Shown here one piece after another: positions 10,175 to 19,996 of a DNA stretch of 64,000 bases. The DNA is from Haematobacter massiliensis (GTDB lineage: Bacteria > Pseudomonadota > Alphaproteobacteria > Rhodobacterales > Rhodobacteraceae). Location: contig NZ_JGYG01000001.1 in assembly GCF_000740795.1 (NCBI RefSeq), positions 1-64,000 on the forward strand. Direction: 5' to 3'. A program made the translations under genes and the position numbers. How positions within the stretch are numbered: position 1 is the stretch's first letter; each line of letters starts with the position of its first letter. Under the pieces are notes generated by a model that was not told the origin of the DNA, made no database searches, and worked only from the letters and a program-made list of their open reading frames with translations.

Positions 10175-10501
10175 TCACTCCGTGGCGAACAGTTTGCAGA
10201 TCGCGAGAACATAGTGCTCCATTTCGCCGGGAACCAACGAATAGTAGATCGCCTTGCCTTCGCGCCGCGGCTCCACCAGCCCCTCCATGCGCAGGCGCGC
10301 GAGTTGCTGGCTCACCGCAGCCTGACGGGTGTCCAACAGTTGCTCCAACTCGGTTACGGATTTCTCGCCCGTCGCCAGATGGCACAGGATCATCAGCCGC
10401 CCTTCATGCCCGAAGGCTTTCAGCAGCGCGGCCGCGGTCTGCGCACGGGGCGCAAGCTTCGACGGATCCACTCCCTGCAGCGCGTCGCTCCTGCTCGTCA
10501 C
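10175..10501 (-). CDS. ArsR-family winged-helix transcriptional regulator
   Basis: Small DNA-binding repressor of about 108 residues from a GTG at 10501. The ArsR fold is visible as AALLKAFGHEGRLMILCHLATGEKSVTELEQLL, then the recognition helix TRQAAVSQQLARLRMEGLV and the wing EPRREGKAIYYSL. I see no clear cysteine pair for metal sensing, so the signal is unknown; the sequence resembles the BigR/SoxR-like non-metal members. It is divergent from the glycerate kinase gene with about 70 bases between, so it may autoregulate there. The frame stays open to 10588, but a start there would overlap the divergent gene. Confidence 0.85.
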   Translation of the reverse strand: MTSRSDALQGVDPSKLAPRAQTAAALLKAFGHEGRLMILCHLATGEKSVTELEQLLDTRQAAVSQQLARLRMEGLVEPRREGKAIYYSLVPGEMEHYVLAICKLFATE

Positions 10502-10572
10502 GATACCCAACGTTTGCCTGAAATTTCGCGGCTTTGCTTCCGTGCCGCGTCCATCCTGTGGAAGTAGTGCCC

Positions 10573-11820
10573 ATGCCGTCAGGGACAAGTTTTCCCCCCG
10601 CCGTATCCGCGATGCGTGAGGAGGCGCTGCGCCTCTTTGACGCCGGCGTCATCGCCGCGGACCCTGAGGAGGCGGTTTTGAAGGCACTTCCTGAGCGAAG
10701 ACCTGATCTCATCGTGGCTCTTGGCAAGGCGGCACCGGGCATGATCCGTGCCGCGCTGGCGCGCTTTGGTCCGGTCCCGGGCATTGTGATCACACATCGC
10801 GAGAACGCGGAGGCCGATCTGCCGCCGGGTGTGCAGGTGTTTTTCGCCGGGCATCCCGTGCCCGATGAGGTGGGTCTCGCAGGGGCAAAGGCGGTGTTGG
10901 AGGCGGTTTCGCGATTGGCCTTCGGGCAGAGGTTGCTCGTCCTGATTTCGGGCGGCGGGTCGGCTCTGCTGCCTGCGCCGCCCGAAGGAATATCACTGGC
11001 GGACAAGCGCGAGCTGAACCGCCTGTTGCTCGCCTCCGGCGCCGATATCGGCGAGATGAACCTCATCCGGCAGCAGGTCAGCCTGCTGAAAGGGGGTGGA
11101 CTGGCGCGTGCCACATCCCCGGCTGATGTCGTGGCGCTGATCCTGTCGGATGTTGTGGGTGATGATATTTCCGTGATCGCGTCCGGGCCCACCGCCGCAC
11201 CCGTCGGCACGCGGTCAGAGGCGCGTCAGCGGCTCCGGTCGCGCGGACTCTGGCCGGAGCTGCCGGCTGCGATCCGCGGCTTGCTAGAGGGGCAGGACCA
11301 GCCGATTGAGCCGGCTGCCAACCATGTGGACAACCGGCTCGTCGGCTCGAATACTCTCTCGCGCGCGGCGATGGCCCATGCGTCCCCCGGCGCGTCGCTG
11401 TCGCCTGAGCCATTGACCGGAGACGTCTCCGAAGCAGCCGCTCGTATCATGGCGGAGGCCCGGGGGCCGGGCATCTGGCTCTGGGGTGGTGAGACGACGG
11501 TGCGGCTCCGGGGCGCGGGCAAGGGCGGTCGCAATCAGGAGCTTGCGCTGCGTGTGGCGCTCCTGGCGGAGCAGGCGGGTTGGCGTGACGACTGGGTCTT
11601 CCTCTCCGCCGGCACCGATGGGCGAGACGGCCCGACAGAGGCGGCCGGCGGGCTGGTCGATGGTGAAAGCCTCACCCGGATGCGCGCTGCCGGGATCGAC
11701 CCGGAGGAGGCGCTGGCCCGCAATGACAGCAATCCGGCGCTCGCGGCCTCGGGCGATCTTGTGGTCACAGGAGCGACCGGAACGAATGTCGCAGACCTTC
11801 AGATCATGATCCGCGCATGA
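10573..11820 (+). CDS. Glycerate 2-kinase (GckA/TtuD, MOFRL family)
   Basis: Predicted to phosphorylate D-glycerate to 2-phosphoglycerate, a step in glyoxylate, serine or tartronate metabolism; older annotations call this family hydroxypyruvate reductase. The N-terminal domain has LIVALGKAAPGMIRAAL and LVLISGGGSALLPAPPEG. The C-terminal MOFRL domain has GGRNQELALRVAL, SAGTDGRDGPTEAAGG and a terminal VVTGATGTNVADLQIMI. About 415 residues, intact. The start at 10573 has GGAAG nine bases upstream; an ATG at 10612 is also possible. It converges on the flavin reductase gene with only six bases between stops. Confidence 0.92.
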   Translation: MPSGTSFPPAVSAMREEALRLFDAGVIAADPEEAVLKALPERRPDLIVALGKAAPGMIRAALARFGPVPGIVITHRENAEADLPPGVQVFFAGHPVPDEVGLAGAKAVLEAVSRLAFGQRLLVLISGGGSALLPAPPEGISLADKRELNRLLLASGADIGEMNLIRQQVSLLKGGGLARATSPADVVALILSDVVGDDISVIASGPTAAPVGTRSEARQRLRSRGLWPELPAAIRGLLEGQDQPIEPAANHVDNRLVGSNTLSRAAMAHASPGASLSPEPLTGDVSEAAARIMAEARGPGIWLWGGETTVRLRGAGKGGRNQELALRVALLAEQAGWRDDWVFLSAGTDGRDGPTEAAGGLVDGESLTRMRAAGIDPEEALARNDSNPALAASGDLVVTGATGTNVADLQIMIRA

Positions 11821-11826
11821 CCTCGC

Positions 11827-12312
11827 TCAGACGAGATTGCCGAAATGGCCCGCGTGAAAGACCAGCGGTTTGCCGTCGTCATAGGCGGCGCGCTCCACCT
11901 CTCCGACGATGATGACATGATCGCCGCCCTCGTGCACCGCATGCTGACGGCATTCGAAACGCGCAAGGCAGCCTTCGATCAGTGGTATCCCGGTGTCGGA
12001 CTCCGTCAGGGGCACGCCGGTGAAATCGGTGCCCTGCTTGGTGAAGTGACGAGCGACATCGTTCTGCCCGGCTGCCAGAACATGGATCGCGAACCGCTCC
12101 GCCGCGACGAAAGCGTCGAACCGGCTGGACATACGGGCGGGCGACCAGAGCACCAGAGGCGGGTTCAGCGAAACGGCGGCGAAGCTGTTGGCGGTAATGG
12201 CGATCGGTCCTGCCGCCGTCTGCGTCGTCACCACCGTCACACCGGTCGCAAATCTGCCGAGGGCGTCCCGGAAGTCGCGTTCGTGATCACGGTCGGGGGT
12301 GAAGATCGGCAT
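11827..12312 (-). CDS. Flavin reductase family protein
   Basis: 161 residues of the FMN-binding split-barrel flavin reductase family (HpaC/NtaB-like), which supply reduced flavin to two-component monooxygenases. Family signatures are FRDALGRFATGVTVVTT, the substrate-binding GPIAITANSFAAVSLNPPLVLW and DHVIIVGEVERAAYDDGKPLVFHAG. No monooxygenase partner lies next to it, so the partner is unknown. The start has the family-typical short N-terminus. Confidence 0.9.
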   Translation of the reverse strand: MPIFTPDRDHERDFRDALGRFATGVTVVTTQTAAGPIAITANSFAAVSLNPPLVLWSPARMSSRFDAFVAAERFAIHVLAAGQNDVARHFTKQGTDFTGVPLTESDTGIPLIEGCLARFECRQHAVHEGGDHVIIVGEVERAAYDDGKPLVFHAGHFGNLV

Positions 12313-12374
12313 AGCAGGTTCCTCTGGTCATCCTCACCTGCCACAAAGCACGTCCCCCAGGATGATGCCACCCC

Positions 12375-13076
12375 TCAGACAGAGCCCGAAAGAGGAAACT
12401 GCCGGATGAGGCGAAAGCGTCCATCTTCCCCCTCGCCGCAGAGCGAGAGGCGGTCGAAGCAGAAAGGCTTCGGCAACAGCGGCAGGATGAGCGGTTCCAG
12501 CACCGCCTGCACCTGATCGCAGAGATCCTCGGGCAGGCTGCCAGTCAGGTACAGACGGAAGCCGTCATCTTGCCCGGGCGAGGCAAAGGGATAGCCCCAT
12601 TGGCCGAGCAGCAACCGTTGCGATCCCGAAAGCCGCAGCGCGTGACGGCGGATCGTGTCGTCCACCGAAAGCGGCGCGCGGAAGTGATCGACCTCCCGCG
12701 CGATCCGGGCGGCGAGCAGATCGAGAGCGATCTCCTCCCGCGCCGGGGCAAGGGCGAACATCCCGTTCGTGCGCACCAGGCTGAGGCTGGACGCCTCAAC
12801 CGCGGCGAGCCGCGCGGCCAGGGCATCCAGTGCCGCAATCAGCGTGGAAATCTGCACCCCGTCGATGAGGCGGAACGGCGCCTTGATCCGGCCATGCAGA
12901 CCATAGTTGCCCAATGCCTCGCCCGGCTCCGCGAGCGAGGAGGGCAATCCGGGCACGGCCAACGGCGGCAGCGCCATGGCCTCGACCGGATCCCAGCCGG
13001 ACCAGGCCGTTCCGAAATCCGCCAGGGCGCCGCGCCCCGGCAGATAAAAGATGGCAAGCTTTCTATAGTCGGTCAT
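12375..13076 (-). CDS. DUF1045 domain protein
   Basis: 233 residues beginning MTDYRKLAIFYLPGRGALADFGTAWSGWD, which matches the DUF1045 family, a 2H-phosphoesterase-like family found next to phosphonate-utilisation genes in many alphaproteobacteria. H-containing positions such as YGLHGRIKAPFRL near residue 65 fit that fold. No phn genes are visible here, so a phosphonate role cannot be supported. An AGGTGGGA ribosome site sits before the ATG at 13076; the open frame upstream is not coding-like. Confidence 0.82.
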   Translation of the reverse strand: MTDYRKLAIFYLPGRGALADFGTAWSGWDPVEAMALPPLAVPGLPSSLAEPGEALGNYGLHGRIKAPFRLIDGVQISTLIAALDALAARLAAVEASSLSLVRTNGMFALAPAREEIALDLLAARIAREVDHFRAPLSVDDTIRRHALRLSGSQRLLLGQWGYPFASPGQDDGFRLYLTGSLPEDLCDQVQAVLEPLILPLLPKPFCFDRLSLCGEGEDGRFRLIRQFPLSGSV

Positions 13077-13272
13077 CGTTCCCACCTCTTGCGGCTCCTC
13101 CGGTCGGAGACCGCGTCTCCCCTGTCTGAAAGTATAGGTTGCGAGGAAATCGCTTCCGGTGGATCGGGGGTGGCTGGGATGGTTTTTGAGCTTCCTTTCG
13201 GACGAATGCGGCATTTTGTGTCGCCTTCGCCCGATGTTTCCGCAGTCGTGGAAGTATGACAACCTGAAGCTG

Positions 13273-14340
13273 TTAAAGTCGTCCCGTCCGGTTCGCCTGG
13301 ACGAGACCATGAATGTAGCACAGCTTCTCGATCACCTTGGGACTGAGCACGAAGGGATAGAGATCGGGCTGCCCCATCGCGCGGTTGAGACTGTTGACCG
13401 CGAATGTCAGCGGCAGCCATGCGTCGATCAACGGTTCGAAACGCCAGGCACGATGCGGATCCACATCGACCGAGATCTCTGCATCCGCATCCCCTGTCAC
13501 AGCCGCGTTCACCGTGATGCCAAAGGCGCGCGCCATCTCCAGTGTGTCGATGATATGGAGGTAATGCGCCCAGGTCTCCGCCCAGTCCTCCCACGGGTGC
13601 ATGGTAGCATAGGAGGAGATGTAGTTCTCCTGCCAGCCGGCCGGTGCGCCGTTCTTGTAGTGACGGTCCAGCGCTTCCTGATAGCTCTCGCGCTCATCTC
13701 CGAAGATCGCGCGGAAATCCTCCAGATGTCCCCCATCACGGACGAGGATGTCCCAGTAGTAATGGCCAACCTCGTGGCGGAAATGGCCAAGAAGTGTGCG
13801 ATAGGGTTCGTGCAGTTCCTCCTGCATCTTCGCGCGGAATGCGTCGTCCGCTTCGTTCAGCGAGAGGGTGATGACGCCATTGTCGTGGCCCGTGACCACC
13901 TTTTTCCCGCTTTCAGGATCATCGGCGAGGAAATCGAAGATGAGCGGCTCTGCCGCGCCGCTGGCGGCCGTGGGCGCGGGCAGGCCGAGCTTGATGATGG
14001 TATAGAACAGCCGCCGTTTGGCCTGCTCCATCTTTTGCCAGAGCGCATGGTTTTCGGGGGAGGAGATGTCCGGGATCGTCCGGTTATGCTGGCAGGCGAA
14101 GCACAGCGTATCCTGACTGTCGGTGGTGACCATCCAGTTGCAGGCGCTCTGCTCCCAATTGGCGCAGAAGCGGTAGAGCGTGCCGGGGTTGGCCATCGCG
14201 GTCCAGTTCGGACCATCGGGCGTGACGGAAGACATCTCGCCCTGATCCGGGAGATAGCCAAGCGTCATTCCGCATTTCTCGCAGACGGTATTCTCAAAAT
14301 AAACGACTTGCTGACAGTTCTGGCAGTGGAAGAGCTTCAT
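13273..14340 (-). CDS. Putative zinc-ribbon metallopeptidase (DUF2248-like)
   Basis: 355 residues. The N-terminus has a zinc-ribbon, CQNC (residues 6-9) and CEKC (20-23), followed by a second Cys pair CFAC near residue 80. The central HEVGH motif (in FRHEVGHYYWD) is an HExxH metallopeptidase site. The downstream PWEDWAETWAHYLHI probably supplies further ligands. This matches the family of putative zinc-binding metallopeptidases common in Rhodobacterales. Substrate unknown. The start is the ATG at 14340, because the zinc-ribbon begins at residue 5 and upstream sequence is repeat-rich non-coding DNA. Confidence 0.85.
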   Translation of the reverse strand: MKLFHCQNCQQVVYFENTVCEKCGMTLGYLPDQGEMSSVTPDGPNWTAMANPGTLYRFCANWEQSACNWMVTTDSQDTLCFACQHNRTIPDISSPENHALWQKMEQAKRRLFYTIIKLGLPAPTAASGAAEPLIFDFLADDPESGKKVVTGHDNGVITLSLNEADDAFRAKMQEELHEPYRTLLGHFRHEVGHYYWDILVRDGGHLEDFRAIFGDERESYQEALDRHYKNGAPAGWQENYISSYATMHPWEDWAETWAHYLHIIDTLEMARAFGITVNAAVTGDADAEISVDVDPHRAWRFEPLIDAWLPLTFAVNSLNRAMGQPDLYPFVLSPKVIEKLCYIHGLVQANRTGRL

Positions 14341-14686
14341 GGGGGCCTCCGGGGCGCGTTCCAGCCTCGCGCAACGCAACAGGCCGACGGCGGTTCCATA
14401 ATGTCGCACTCCTGTTCGATGGTAAGGCGCGATATACTGCAGGGCAGGGGTGCATCGTCGACCGATTGCCTTGGAACCCGCAGCGCGCGGCTCCGTCTCA
14501 CGGCAGAATGCCGACGGCGGCACGGGAGAGATGGCACACCGCCTTCGGCGGCACGGCGGAGACGGCACACCGCCTTCGGCGGCACGGGGGACGCCCCCCG
14601 CGACGCCCGGCCTTGACCGCGCGACCCCCAGACAGCGGCCCGAGGCGGGGAGGAGCCATCGTCCTCCGCACCCGGATAACACCCGC
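14341..14686. repeat. Repeat-rich spacer between peptidase and terminase genes
   Basis: Non-coding. A 24-bp word GGCACACCGCCTTCGGCGGC(ACGG) is duplicated exactly at 14533-14556 and 14564-14587; each copy holds the hairpin CCGCC-TTC-GGCGG. The second copy runs into the G/C-rich inverted-repeat arm at 14585-14611. The hairpins would face transcription leaving the terminase gene and could act as its terminator. Confidence 0.8.
14585..14611. repeat. Left arm of a 27-bp inverted repeat
   Basis: The reverse complement of this segment matches 20404-20430 with one mismatch in 27 bases, including a perfect 20-base core. The core contains a palindrome of the form GGGGG-RCGY-CCCCC, so it may be one of a family of REP-like elements. 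Together the two arms bracket the terminase genes, TRAP operon and DUF486 gene. Confidence 0.85.
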
Positions 14687-16030
14687 TCACAGAAGCCGGA
14701 TCCCCGGCTTCCGCCAGCCCTGTGCCGGAACGATCATCAACTCCGTCAGCGCCCAGACGAGCGCGTCGAGCCGGTCGGGGCTGCCGCGCCCCTCATAGCC
14801 CTGGGCGGTCATGCGGCACATCTGATCCTCCAGCCGGTCGAGACCGGGCATGTGACGCACGCGCCCCTGCTCGTAAAGCGCGGCCACGGGTTCGGCCCGC
14901 GCCGCCTTGCCGCGGGAGGCACGGACGGCACGGAAGGGCACCAGCGGGTCGATGGAGCGCAGCAGGCTCTCCACCAGATCGCCGCCCTGATTGACCTCCG
15001 CCACCACCCGTTCCGCGCCGTGCCGCTCCGCCGCGGCGAGTGCCGCCCGCGCCCAGCGGTCGGGAGAGGCGGCGGAGACGGAGGCATCCTCGATCACCAC
15101 GGCCCGCCAGTCCTGCGGCGGGCCCTCCGCCACGACCCCGGCCACGACGATGCCGCAATCGTCAGAGCCGCCATGACCCGTCACCGGCGGATCGACGGCG
15201 ACCACCACGCGGGTGAGGGCAGGAAGCTCCCGCAGCCGCGCCCGGTCCAGTGTGATCGCCGTCCAGAGCGCGCCCTCCGCCTCGTCGACCAGCAGGCCGT
15301 CCAACTCCTGCCGGCCCAGCCGCGTGCCGGCATAGCGCGCACGGACCTCGCTGAGAAACGAGGCCGCCAGATGCGCACGATTGGCCTCCGTCGGCGCATG
15401 GGTGACGGTGGTGGAGCCGTTCCGCAGGATGTCGCGCAGCACACCGACATTGCGGGGTGTGGTGGTGACGACCTGCCGCGGCTGATCGCCAAGCCGGAGG
15501 CCGAACTGAAGCATGTCCCAGGTGTCGGACGCCTTCCTCCACTTCGCCAGCTCATCGACCCAGGCGCAGTCGAACTGCGGGCCGCGCAGGCTTTCCGGGT
15601 CGTGGGCGGAGAAGATCTGCGCCACGGCCCCATTGGGCCAGACCAGCCGCCGCCGCGTCGCCTCCCAGACCGGCATCCTGTCGGGGGGAGAACAGGCGAG
15701 GATGCCGCTTTCGCCGAACACCATCACCTCGCGCACCTGTTCCAGCGTTTCGCCCACCAGCGCCACCCGCCGCGACCGGCCGGGATGGAGGGGGCGCGCC
15801 CCCTCCACCTCCGACCTGATCCATTCGGCACCGGCGCGGGTCTTGCCGGCCCCGCGCCCGCCCATGATGACCCAGGTCTTCCAGTCGCCCTCCGGCGGAA
15901 GCTGATGCGGCAGCGCCCAGATCTCGAAAAGCCAGGGCAGCGCCGCCAGCGCATTGGGCGAAAGCCCCTCCATGAACGCCTCAACCGTCTCCGGCGTCGC
16001 GGAGGCGAGCCAGCCTGCGGCCGATCTCAT
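14687..16030 (-). CDS. terL: GTA terminase large subunit (RcGTA g2-like)
   Basis: DNA-packaging motor of a gene transfer agent. The N-terminal ATPase domain has Walker A WVIMGGRGAGKT (about residues 53-64) and a Walker B-like FDCAWVDELAKW. The C-terminal RNase H-like nuclease domain shows VVVAVDPPVTG, ERVVAEVNQGG and RLDALVWALTELM, with the acidic residues expected. About 447 residues from the ATG at 16030, near the family length; an ATG at 16099 is also open. It overlaps g1 upstream. It lies on the opposite strand from the portal and all later GTA genes, which is abnormal: in known GTA clusters g2 is followed directly by g3. Confidence 0.93.
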   Translation of the reverse strand: MRSAAGWLASATPETVEAFMEGLSPNALAALPWLFEIWALPHQLPPEGDWKTWVIMGGRGAGKTRAGAEWIRSEVEGARPLHPGRSRRVALVGETLEQVREVMVFGESGILACSPPDRMPVWEATRRRLVWPNGAVAQIFSAHDPESLRGPQFDCAWVDELAKWRKASDTWDMLQFGLRLGDQPRQVVTTTPRNVGVLRDILRNGSTTVTHAPTEANRAHLAASFLSEVRARYAGTRLGRQELDGLLVDEAEGALWTAITLDRARLRELPALTRVVVAVDPPVTGHGGSDDCGIVVAGVVAEGPPQDWRAVVIEDASVSAASPDRWARAALAAAERHGAERVVAEVNQGGDLVESLLRSIDPLVPFRAVRASRGKAARAEPVAALYEQGRVRHMPGLDRLEDQMCRMTAQGYEGRGSPDRLDALVWALTELMIVPAQGWRKPGIRLL

Positions 16031-16295
16031 CGCGTGCCGCGTCGAGGTCGAGTGCGCCTCCTCCGATCCCGCCGGTTTCCTGCCTGCGAAGTTTGTCAAT
16101 CTTTTCCCTTTCCGTGATGACCGCGAGAACGATCTTGCCGAGTTCCCGGACGTAGGAGTTTGCCTCCTTGACCCGCCCGTCCTCCCGCGCCTCGCGCATG
16201 GTTTCGGTGAAGACTTCGATTGCCGTGTCGTAGAGTTCCATCACCTCCGAGAGCACATCCCTCGGCGGCGTGTCGTCTGTCGTCAGGTCTGCCAT
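15981..16295 (-). CDS. terS: GTA small terminase-like protein (RcGTA g1-like)
   Basis: 104 residues from the ATG at 16295. The middle is strongly helical and charged (VMELYDTAIEVFTETMREAREDGRVKEANSYVRELGKIVLAVITEREK-type sequence), as in GTA gp1, which acts as the small terminase. It overlaps terL by about 50 bases, the arrangement seen in other GTA clusters. It is the first gene of the divided GTA locus. The region upstream (16296-16630) is AT-rich in part and is probably the ancestral GTA promoter. Confidence 0.82.
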   Translation of the reverse strand: MADLTTDDTPPRDVLSEVMELYDTAIEVFTETMREAREDGRVKEANSYVRELGKIVLAVITEREKIDKLRRQETGGIGGGALDLDAARDEIGRRLARLRDAGDG

Positions 16296-16423
16296 ATGCT
16301 GCGCCCTGTGCCCCTCAAGCCCCCGCCCGAGCGAATTGAAAAAGCGGCTCGGGTTGCCCCGGCCGCCTGCACAATTCTCCAGCATGTCTGGCACCATGCC
16401 TTACGGAGGACGCAAAGTCAAGT

Positions 16424-16438
16424 TTAATGTATTGTTAA
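16424..16438 (-). promoter_or_regulatory. CtrA-type box TTAA-N7-TTAA in the terS/dctP intergenic region
   Basis: TTAA at 16424-16427 and TTAA at 16435-16438 are separated by exactly seven bases, the full consensus of the cell-cycle regulator CtrA. It sits in a markedly AT-rich patch about 130 bases upstream of terS and about 190 bases upstream of dctP. CtrA is required for GTA expression in Rhodobacter capsulatus; direct binding here is inferred. Confidence 0.5.
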
Positions 16439-16441
16439 TAA

Positions 16442-17731
<1,290 letters not shown>

Positions 17732-17742
17732 GAGGCGAAATC

Positions 17743-17768
17743 AATGGCCGGGTTCACGCCCGGCCATT
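17743..17768 (+). terminator. Hairpin between dctP and dctQ (attenuator-like)
   Basis: A perfect 10-bp stem (17743-17752 with 17759-17768) and a 6-base loop, starting 11 bases after the dctP stop and followed by a short T run. Such an intercistronic hairpin is suited to keeping the receptor transcript more abundant than the membrane subunits. Confidence 0.6.
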
Positions 17769-17808
17769 TGCTTGACGACCCGGTCAACGTGCGGGTCAGG
17801 AGGTTCCA

Positions 17809-18348
17809 GTGAAAGCTCTGCTCGCCCTGAGCGGTCTCATTGACCGCGTCAACGAGTTCTTCGGCAGGATAGGGGAATACCTCGTCCTGCTCTGCGCGCT
17901 GGTCAGCGCATTCAACGCGCTCATCCGCTACACCTTCAACATAAGCTCGAACGGCTGGCTCGAAATCCAGTGGTACATGTTCGCCTTCGTCGTGCTGATG
18001 GGCGCCGCCTATACGCTCAAGAACAACGAACATGTGCGTGTGGATGTGATCTACGGCTCGCTGTCGGAACGCGGGCGCCTCTGGGTGGACCTGTTCGGGA
18101 TCATCATCTTCCTGCTGCCGTTCTCGCTGTATTGCGCAGTGCTGAACTGGCCGGTGTTCCTTCTGTCCTGGCAGCAGGGCGAGGTGTCGCAGAATGCGGG
18201 CGGCCTGATCCGCTGGCCGGTCAAGCTCGTGCTGACGGCAGGATTCGCGATGCTCTTCCTTCAGGGGCTCTCCGAACTCATCAAGCGCGTGGCCGCCCTC
18301 CAGGGGCGCTATTCCCTTGAAACAAAATATGAAAAGCCGCTTCAGTAA
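17809..18348 (+). CDS. dctQ: TRAP transporter small permease subunit DctQ
   Basis: 179-residue inner-membrane protein with four predicted helices, roughly residues 20-40, 53-72, 93-118 and 135-160. The family motif NGWLEIQWYMFAFVVLMGAAYTLKNNEHVRVDV spans helix 2 and the following loop. It joins DctM to the receptor. It lies 77 bases after dctP and 17 before dctM, in one operon. Confidence 0.93.
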   Translation: MKALLALSGLIDRVNEFFGRIGEYLVLLCALVSAFNALIRYTFNISSNGWLEIQWYMFAFVVLMGAAYTLKNNEHVRVDVIYGSLSERGRLWVDLFGIIIFLLPFSLYCAVLNWPVFLLSWQQGEVSQNAGGLIRWPVKLVLTAGFAMLFLQGLSELIKRVAALQGRYSLETKYEKPLQ

Positions 18349-18365
18349 AGCGACGGGACAGACGC

Positions 18366-19856
18366 ATGTTTCACTATGGCCCCATGCCACCGCTGATGTT
18401 CCTGTGCATGATTCTGTTCATGCTCTACGGGTTCCCGGTGGCTTTCTCGCTCGGCGCTGTCGGGTTGTTCTTCGGCGTGCTCGGGATCATCACCGGACAT
18501 TTCGATCCCGCCTTCCTCTCTGCGCTGCCCTACAGGTTCTTCGGCATCGTTTCCAACGATCTGTTGCTCGCCATTCCGTTCTTCACCCTGATGGGCGCCA
18601 TTCTGGAGCGCTGCGGTCTGGCGGAGGATTTGCTGGAGGGCACGGGTAAGCTCTTCGGCGCGGTGCCGGGCGGTCTGGCCTATGCGGTGATCGTTGTGGG
18701 GGCCGTGCTGGGCGCCATCACCGGAACGGTTGCCGCCTCGGTCATCACGATGGGCGTGATCTCTTTGCCGATCATGCTGCGATACGGCTATGACACCCGG
18801 CTCGCCACAGGTGTGATCGCCGCCTCCGGCACGATCACCCAGCTCATACCGCCGTCCCTTGTCCTCATCGTCCTTGCCGACCAGCTCGGCCGTTCGGTCG
18901 GGGACATGTATCTCGGTGCGATCGGACCGTCGATCCTGCAGGTGCTCATCTTTCTCGGCTATATCGCGCTCCTGTCGGTGATGAAGCCGCAGATGATGCC
19001 CCCGCTTCCGAAGGAAGTGCGCGGCGATCTGAACTGGGCGCTGGTCAAACAGGTGCTCATGGGGATCATCCCCTCGATCGTGCTGATCTTTCTGGTGCTG
19101 GGTACGATCTTCCTCGGTCTCGCCACGCCGACGGAGGCCGGTGCCCTGGGGGTCGTCGGTGCGATGGTGCTCGCCGCCATGCATCGCCGGCTGACGTGGC
19201 AGCTCATCCGGCAGGCGATGACATCCACCTCGCATCTGACGGTGATGGTGGTGTTCATCCTGATCGGCGCGACGGTGTTCAGCCTCATCTTTCAGGGCAT
19301 GGATGGCGGTCACTGGATCGAATACATGCTCTCGCATGTGCCGGGCGGTCCCATCGGCTTCCTGATCTTCGTCAACGTCTTCATCTTCTTCCTGGCCTTC
19401 TTTCTCGACTTCTTCGAGATCGCCTTCATCGTGGTGCCGATGCTTGCGCCCGTCGCGCATTCGCTGGGCATCGACCTGATCTGGTTCGGCGTGCTGCTCT
19501 GCATCAACATGCAGACCTCGTTCATGCACCCGCCCTTCGGCTTTGCCCTGTTCTACCTGCGCTCCATTGCTCCCCGATCGGTCAAGACGACCGATATCTA
19601 CCTGGGTGCGATCCCGTGGTTGATCATGCAGCTGATGCTGGTCGCCATCGTGATCTTCTGGCCGGAACTGGTCACGGGTATGCTGCCGGGCCAGAACAAT
19701 ATCGATCTCGACACCATTCGTATCGAGCTTCCCACCGGTGAGGGTCTTGGCGGCGGCGGCATCCCCGGGCTTGGCGGGGACGGGGGTATTCCCGGTCTCG
19801 GCGGCTCCACGGAGCCAGCGGGCATTCCCGGTCTGACCGGGCCCGGCGGCAACTGA
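18366..19856 (+). CDS. dctM: TRAP transporter large permease subunit DctM with glycine-rich tail
   Basis: Ion-coupled transport channel of about 496 residues with around twelve hydrophobic helices. Typical segments are MLYGFPVAFSLGAVGLFFGVLG, IATGVIAASGTITQLIPPSLVLIVLAD-type sequence and FLDFFEIAFIVVPMLAPVAHSLGIDLIWFGVL. The last 40 residues are unusual: a glycine/proline-rich tail in which GIPGL recurs three times. Most DctM proteins end soon after the last helix, so the tail looks like a repeat-derived extension. A strong terminator follows. Confidence 0.93.
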   Translation: MFHYGPMPPLMFLCMILFMLYGFPVAFSLGAVGLFFGVLGIITGHFDPAFLSALPYRFFGIVSNDLLLAIPFFTLMGAILERCGLAEDLLEGTGKLFGAVPGGLAYAVIVVGAVLGAITGTVAASVITMGVISLPIMLRYGYDTRLATGVIAASGTITQLIPPSLVLIVLADQLGRSVGDMYLGAIGPSILQVLIFLGYIALLSVMKPQMMPPLPKEVRGDLNWALVKQVLMGIIPSIVLIFLVLGTIFLGLATPTEAGALGVVGAMVLAAMHRRLTWQLIRQAMTSTSHLTVMVVFILIGATVFSLIFQGMDGGHWIEYMLSHVPGGPIGFLIFVNVFIFFLAFFLDFFEIAFIVVPMLAPVAHSLGIDLIWFGVLLCINMQTSFMHPPFGFALFYLRSIAPRSVKTTDIYLGAIPWLIMQLMLVAIVIFWPELVTGMLPGQNNIDLDTIRIELPTGEGLGGGGIPGLGGDGGIPGLGGSTEPAGIPGLTGPGGN

Positions 19857-19873
19857 TCGCTCCGCGCCAATGG

Positions 19874-19902
19874 AAAGCCCGCGCCTCTTGCGCGGGCTTT
19901 TT
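19874..19902 (+). terminator. Terminator of the dctPQM operon
   Basis: A perfect 10-11-bp stem (AAAGCCCGCG at 19874-19883 with CGCGGGCTTT at 19891-19900), a short loop and a run of five T, 17 bases after the dctM stop. Confidence 0.93.
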
Positions 19903-19996
19903 AACGGGTGGCGCACAGGCTGCCTTGAGCCGGACGCAAGGCGCTCTCCTCTTAGCCCCGTTCCGGGACCTCCGCGTCAGTTGAAGGGTGCCGCCG

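Noticed and set aside
12700-13076. Phosphonate metabolism locus suggested by DUF1045
   Set aside because: No phn genes are present in the neighbourhood, so only the domain family is reported.
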